Source of the DNA: Lutraria lutraria
Taxonomy: Eukaryota; Mollusca; Bivalvia; Venerida; Mactridae
Direction: 5' to 3'
DNA: 64,000 nucleotides
Assembly: GCA_964023205.1 (NCBI GenBank)
Contig: OZ026840.1
Location: 8,739,603-8,803,602 of the forward strand
Made by a program: the position numbers and the translations under genes. Below the pieces are notes generated by a model. That model was not told the origin of the DNA. It saw nothing but the letters and a program-made list of their open reading frames with translations, and ran no database searches. Below, piece by piece: positions 27,201 to 33,200 of this stretch. Positions within the stretch are counted from its first letter, which is position 1. Every line of letters begins with the position of its first letter.

Positions 27201-30200
27201 CCTCAAGTGGATTATTGTTTCTATGCCAAAAGAAACGCAGGAAATCTCGATGGTCCTCTCTTACCAAGAAGGAATAGAACATTTGCTCTATGTCAGCCAT
27301 AATCGCCACCTTATTCATACGGAAACGCACGAGAACTCCCAATAGCTCGTTAGTAAGATTTGGTCCTGACAGTAGCACTCCATTGAGGGATTGGCCTTTG
27401 TATTTGACTGACGAGTCGAATACACCCCGAATTTTATCTGGTTTCCGCGGATGATATACTCCGAAAAGAGGTAAATAAAAACCCTCTTTTCCTGTTGGCA
27501 AAGGCGGAGCAACCTCCATTGCACCACTCTCGGTTAGACCTTTCATAAAGGATACCAGATGCTCTTTTTTCCTAGGGTTTTTCTTCAGAGACGCATCGAG
27601 CATGTGTGCTCTCTTCAAAGCTTGAAGTCGATTATTCTCCAAAAGTGGCCTTGGTTTTCTGAAAGGTAATGGCGCCTTCCATTTCCCACTGGAATCCTTT
27701 TCGAATCCCTCCTCCATGATCTGTAGGAATTGACGGTCATCAACGGAGAGACCGACCTGGTCATCAACTGCTGATGTATCGAAAATGTCTTTCCCAACCA
27801 CATCTCTATATGGCACAATATCTTCTTTAAATCGGAAATGATTTCTACATGGCTCAAAAATGGACTGGCGGCCATTTTCAATCACTGTAGTCTTGAATAC
27901 TGCGATATCTTGAGGCTTATGGGTTCTGCCAAGACATACATCTCCGATCACTACCCAACCGAAACTCAACTTTTGGGCAAAAGGTGAATCTTCTTGACCA
28001 ATTCGTTGATCATGTACATGATGCGCTTGTATCAAGTCTCTGCCAATCAGGAGGAGAATGTTTGAGTCTGCATCCAGTGGTGGCAATGGTAGATTCCTTA
28101 GATGAGCATGATGTTTTGTAACTTCTGAAGTTGGGATTTCTTGCCTTTCATCTGGAATTTCATTACACTCTGTAATGGTAGGTAGCTCCATCACTACTGA
28201 TCCATCTATGGCAGCTATCATCAAATCGGACACTTTGCGACCACTTGTACGAATGCGGCCAGCACAAGAGGTAAGTGTGAATGAATGAGTCTGAGTATTG
28301 GGAACACCCATGTAGTCAAATAACTCTGTTCTTCCAAGAGTTGTATTGCTCTGGTCATCAATAAGAGCATAAAGTCTCAAACGCTGAGAAGGTTTTCCTT
28401 TAGGGTAAACATCCACCAGAACGGCCTTTGCACATGACCGTCCAGAAAACTGACCACCACAAACGGCTGTGCACTTTGTAGAAATCTCATGTTGCTCCCC
28501 GCCATAATGTGTCAGATCCCGAGAACTCTCAAATGGGTGAAGCGCTGTAGGATGATGTACACTCGCACAGTCATTGCATTTCACTGTCACATGACAGTCT
28601 CTGAACTTGTGTGTGTCCGATTCGCAACATCTGTAACACATGTTTTGGTCTCTAAGGAATTGCTTCCGATCTCTCATTGATTTCTTTTTGAAAGCCCGAC
28701 ATTGGTTCAATGTGTGGTTTGCGTCATGGATCGGGCATCTCATTTGAACAGACGTGTTGTCTTCGGTCGACTCCTTGAAACCAGTTTTTTTAACCATGAC
28801 TGACTTAAATTGCTTGAAGTTTTGTTGAGCTTTACCGAATTTCTGTCCCTGGCCTTCTTGGGCACTTGTTAGAGTTAATCCAGGATCATTCATCATGGTA
28901 GACACTTCTCTTATAAAATTACAAAATACACTGAATGGGGGGTAAGGCACATCGTGAGTGAGTTTGTACTTTGACGCTTTTGAAGTCCATCTATTTTGTA
29001 AGTTATATGTAAGTTTTTGTACTATAGGAAGCACTCCAACTGATGTATCAAAATAACTGAACAGTAGACTGTACTTTGGGTTTTCTTTTAAGGCTAATAT
29101 TTCACTAAGTATATCTGAGAGTTCATATAGCCGTCTGGTATCATTAGCGTTCAATCGCTGGAACTTGGTAAGTTTCGACTTTAATGCTGATTCTACCAAC
29201 TCAGGCGAACCGTATCTTTCTTCTAATCTGGCCCATAAAGTCTCACAACCCTGTGCAGGATTCGCAGTAGATGCTGTTCTTATGCTCTTAGCGTGGTCCT
29301 TTGACTCAGGACCGAGCCATCGAACCAGCAAATCCAACTCCTCAAGAGGTGAGACACACGCATCATGCACGACCGACTTGAAGCTAGCCTTCCAGGCAAC
29401 AAAGTTCTCTGGCCTATCATCAAAGTTGATAAGTCTTGTAAGCATTAAATCTTTCTTAAGAATAAAGTTAGCAAGACTTAAGAAATTGTCATTCTGTGAC
29501 TTCTGTGATTCAAAAGGTTGTGCCTCTGGATTCAGTGGATATGTAGAACAGTTTGAATGGTGTGGAGGGCCATTGTGTAAGGCTGGTAACTTGGGCTGTG
29601 CATGCCCTAGAGCTTTAGTCGGTTTGTCCTGATTTTCTGGAACTGTCGCAAACGTTTGATTTAAACCTTCTGTCTCCCACACGACCCTCTCTCGCACTTT
29701 GTTTACTTCTTCGACGTAGCTCCTAGTACGTTCTGAAGAGTCAATAACTGAATGAGATCTTCTAGTTAGAATATCATCCGTATCAATTTCTTCTATTGCC
29801 CGCAACCCTGCTTCAGCTGTTGCCAAGTCCCTTTGGGCATCTAGGTACTCCAATTCTGTCTCTAATTCAGCCTTTTTCCTGAGCGACTCAGCCTTGGACT
29901 TCTTCTCCAGTTCATCCAGCCTTGCTTGCTCCTTCTTGAGTTCTGTTGCTTTTTCTACAAACTGCAACCTCGCTTTAGCTGTCTCAGCTTTTACTTTCTG
30001 TTCAATCAACATGGAAGTTGTACTTCTAGATGAGGTACTTCTCAACGATCTACTTGACCTTCCACTAACAGATCTTGGCGATTCTTTTTTAAGAGGCACA
30101 TTGTCACATGACAGCTTGACATTAGAACCATGGCGAGACTTAAGATCCGAGTTCTGTTGCTCCATGGCAGAATCGATTTCCTGGAAGATACTGTCCATTT

Positions 30201-33200
30201 TCTGTTCTAAGGAAGTCATGACTAATTCCTGTGCAGCCTTTTCTCTTCTGCTCTCTTCCGTATTTGTTCTCACAAGAAATTCAAGAAATTCTTCTTTTAT
30301 GTAACTGTAATCTTTAGTAAGTTTAAGTAAACTTTCTCTCAAAAGCACATAGTCGAGTGTTTCTGCTGTTTCATTGTCTGCTGTTAGTTTCATTTCATTT
30401 TCTAGTCTTTTCCTAAGTTTGCGTAGTTTGTCACAGGAAAGGTTCACATGTTGTTCATAAACATCTTTTCCTGCTGCTGTTAGTTGTCTCTCTGTCCGTT
30501 GTGGACGACACGAGGTATCTGGTGAAGATGGACGGCCTTGGTCCTGCATGACTGCCAAGTCCTAGTTCTTTTACTGTGCTGACTCAACAACAAGAATGCT
30601 TCATCTTTTATTCAGCGTAAATGTAGTAAAAGACTGTAATACACAAAATGAATACAAATAACTAAATAAGCCATACATGTCGCATACAAAATGTTCGAAT
30701 AATACATCAGCTCAATTATAATAGTTATACTTATAATGACCAAAAAGGCGTTCCATACTTTTTAATTTTAACAGCATTTAACTTATAATAATAAAGAATT
30801 TAACAATGAAAAAGATAATAGCACAATATGAAATCAAGTAAGACTCCTGATAAACTAACAAATACAAATGTTATATAACTGAAGTGAAAATAATGCATTT
30901 CAAGTATACATATACATGTTAACTTCAACACAAAAAATATTGCTTGAAAAGGTCAGATTAAACTTACATAGACACTGCTGTTATAAAATACTAAAAAATT
31001 GTTAATAAACAATATGCATCCTAATACATGTAGCGAACATAAAAAACAAACTTAAAACATTATCAAAAGAAGTATTACTTACACTGTAGGGCTACAAAGT
31101 CATAAAACCTGATCACTAAACATGTGCCTATGTGAGTAACTGAAAAATGGCGGATACAAATATATCAGGGGAAACTTTTAAAGGTCAACTCAAGCAGAAT
31201 TTATCTGGAGGCATCACATTCATAGTATACACAGATTCTCTCAAATAGTTGTCAATATATCATAATGTCATAGTTCACAGAATCTAGGAGAGTATATTTG
31301 GAGGCATCACACCCTTCGACATTTTCCGTTTTCTGTTTGTCAGTGTATGTTAGGTAAATCCAAATCAGCCATCCGTGACGCATTTCAGAAATGTATTCAC
31401 AGACTGAAGTTTTACATTTCTAACCACGGGAAATACTTTGAGAGGATGGAAAGTTATTTTGACCATAAAAGTCGGTTCTTTTTGAAATATTACACAATAC
31501 ACATTACTTTTCGAACATCCCTCGTATAATACACGGGCATCTCAGTGAACTCATTTAGCAATGTTGTCTCTTTATTTGAATTTTGAGCATGGACATTTTT
31601 CAAGTCTTTAAGATTAGCCCGTCAAAAATTGATCAAAACATCAAACTTCAAAACTTTTATTTACTCAATTTATGTTATTTACATGACAATAAAAGTAATA
31701 CGAGTATAGTTCATGATATTAACAAAATAACTGTGACCAGGTATAGCAATATTGTTACTTAACTTAATGTTTAAAATTGTATAATATCATGATAAATTAT
31801 AGTAAGTTAGGCTGTGGGCGCTACCAAGGCTAAACAATTTTTTTTCACGAATTATAAAAAAATAAGTTATATCGTATTTTGTATTAAATTTGATAATCAA
31901 ATTTTAAATTTTACCTACTTCGGTACTGATTATTGCTGAAAAGGTTGCACCATCAGGATACAATCGGTCGGCTGTAATTCGCAACTGTTTCAAGGAGTTG
32001 AGGGTTACTTGAATAGACTGGGCTTTACCTAAAACACGAATACTATATGTTCATAGAAAATCTGTTGGTGAAGAACAATGTTCGTGTCAATATGCACTTC
32101 ACCACATTATATAAATGATAAAAATACAAATATCTTTGCAAACAGTTAAGCATTCATATTAAGACTACTTTTGGGGCTGAATAAATAATAAATATATTTT
32201 ATATATATTGTGAGTAATCTCATTAACAGTAAATTAGATGTTCGTTATACACGAAATAAATATTGTTTTCTTTCGACGTACATTTAACTAAAAACAAATA
32301 ATTATTTTATAAGCAGAACAGAAAATTTCATTACGACTCTAGCGCCCAATTAAAACTTTAGGGACCACTTAATAGTACACAATCGGAACTCCTCGACGTT
32401 TGTCTAAAGAAAAGTGCCTCGGACATAATAGGCAGGCCGCCATATGGTTGTAATAGTTCACGGGCTACTTTCCACCATGGCCGACTCTGGGAACCCAACA
32501 ATGGAAAAAAAATGTTTCTCTTTCCATGGGAACTTGATGCCAATTTTATCAATCGCGAAAGATAAACACGTTTGAGAGTCTAAACTTCTGAGAAAACGGG
32601 CACCTTTTATTGAAAAATTAGCGACCGGAAACCAAACAACCAAACATTTGTAACCCTACCCTTATGTACGAGGCGTATTTCTCAGATACGGAAATGCCCG
32701 AGTTGTTACGATTGAATATTACACTGTCATACTCATTATGATAACCCCTCGTGTTCGGACAAGTTTACATTATTCCCTAAATGATTCAACTTGATAATGA
32801 GACAACATTAATGACACATCAATATAATGACCGATTTTGATTTTTATTCGGATATAAAATTATTTCGCCTCGGCCCGCACAAGTCCCAATTTCAGTGAAA
32901 TGCATTCTGAATAAATAACAAATAAATCAGTTGAAGGAATTTTCATTACCACCATGTTCTACTGTAACGTATAATTTGAATTACTATATTTTCGTCGTTT
33001 TACTTACATTCTGTTGTAAGAGTAACATTTACGACTGGTGTGAATCCTATGACACAACTGTAATTTCCAGAGTCTTTTAACACGTCTGTATCGTGTATAG
33101 TGACAATGATATCTTTTTCTGTTTCATTAACTGAGTATTTATTTTTGTTCACCGAATCATTCTTGCCTGTTACGAGATTCCCATTTTTATTCAAACCCCA

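Larger units (their letters stand above)
23682..31311 (-). mobile_element. Complete BEL/Pao LTR retrotransposon
   Basis: Two 737-bp LTRs (23682-24418 and 30575-31311), which I read as identical, flank a 6156-bp interior with a single long gag-pol frame. The target duplication is CCCTT on both sides (23677-23681, 31312-31316). On its coding strand the LTRs begin TGTGATGCC and end GTCAGCACA. A polypurine tract AGGCGGGGAG abuts the 3' LTR (24419-24428). No classic TGG primer-binding site follows the 5' LTR immediately. Identical LTRs and an unbroken frame indicate a very recent insertion, possibly still mobile. It sits antisense to the mariner and in the same sense as the receptor gene. Confidence 0.96.
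22962..31524 (+). mobile_element. Mariner relic hosting a BEL/Pao insertion
   Basis: The ends CGAGGGATGT and ACATCCCTCG are inverted and flanked by TA, the mariner target. Plus-strand remnants of the transposase flank the retrotransposon. Before it (about 23340-23676) come a SGRPVTAT block, a helix-turn-helix-like DVAKAVGIS, and KQLLKKFPNFNYRQFANI then WVYYIKAVRKTG. After it (31340-31530) comes MLGKSKSAIRDAFQK...NHGKYFERMESYF. The catalytic middle between them is missing, with stops and frameshifts elsewhere, so the mariner was dead before the BEL element landed. Confidence 0.8.

Noticed and set aside
29165..29632. Plus-strand ORFs of 120-155 codons inside the BEL element
   Set aside because: Antisense shadows of the gag-pol frame with no domain.
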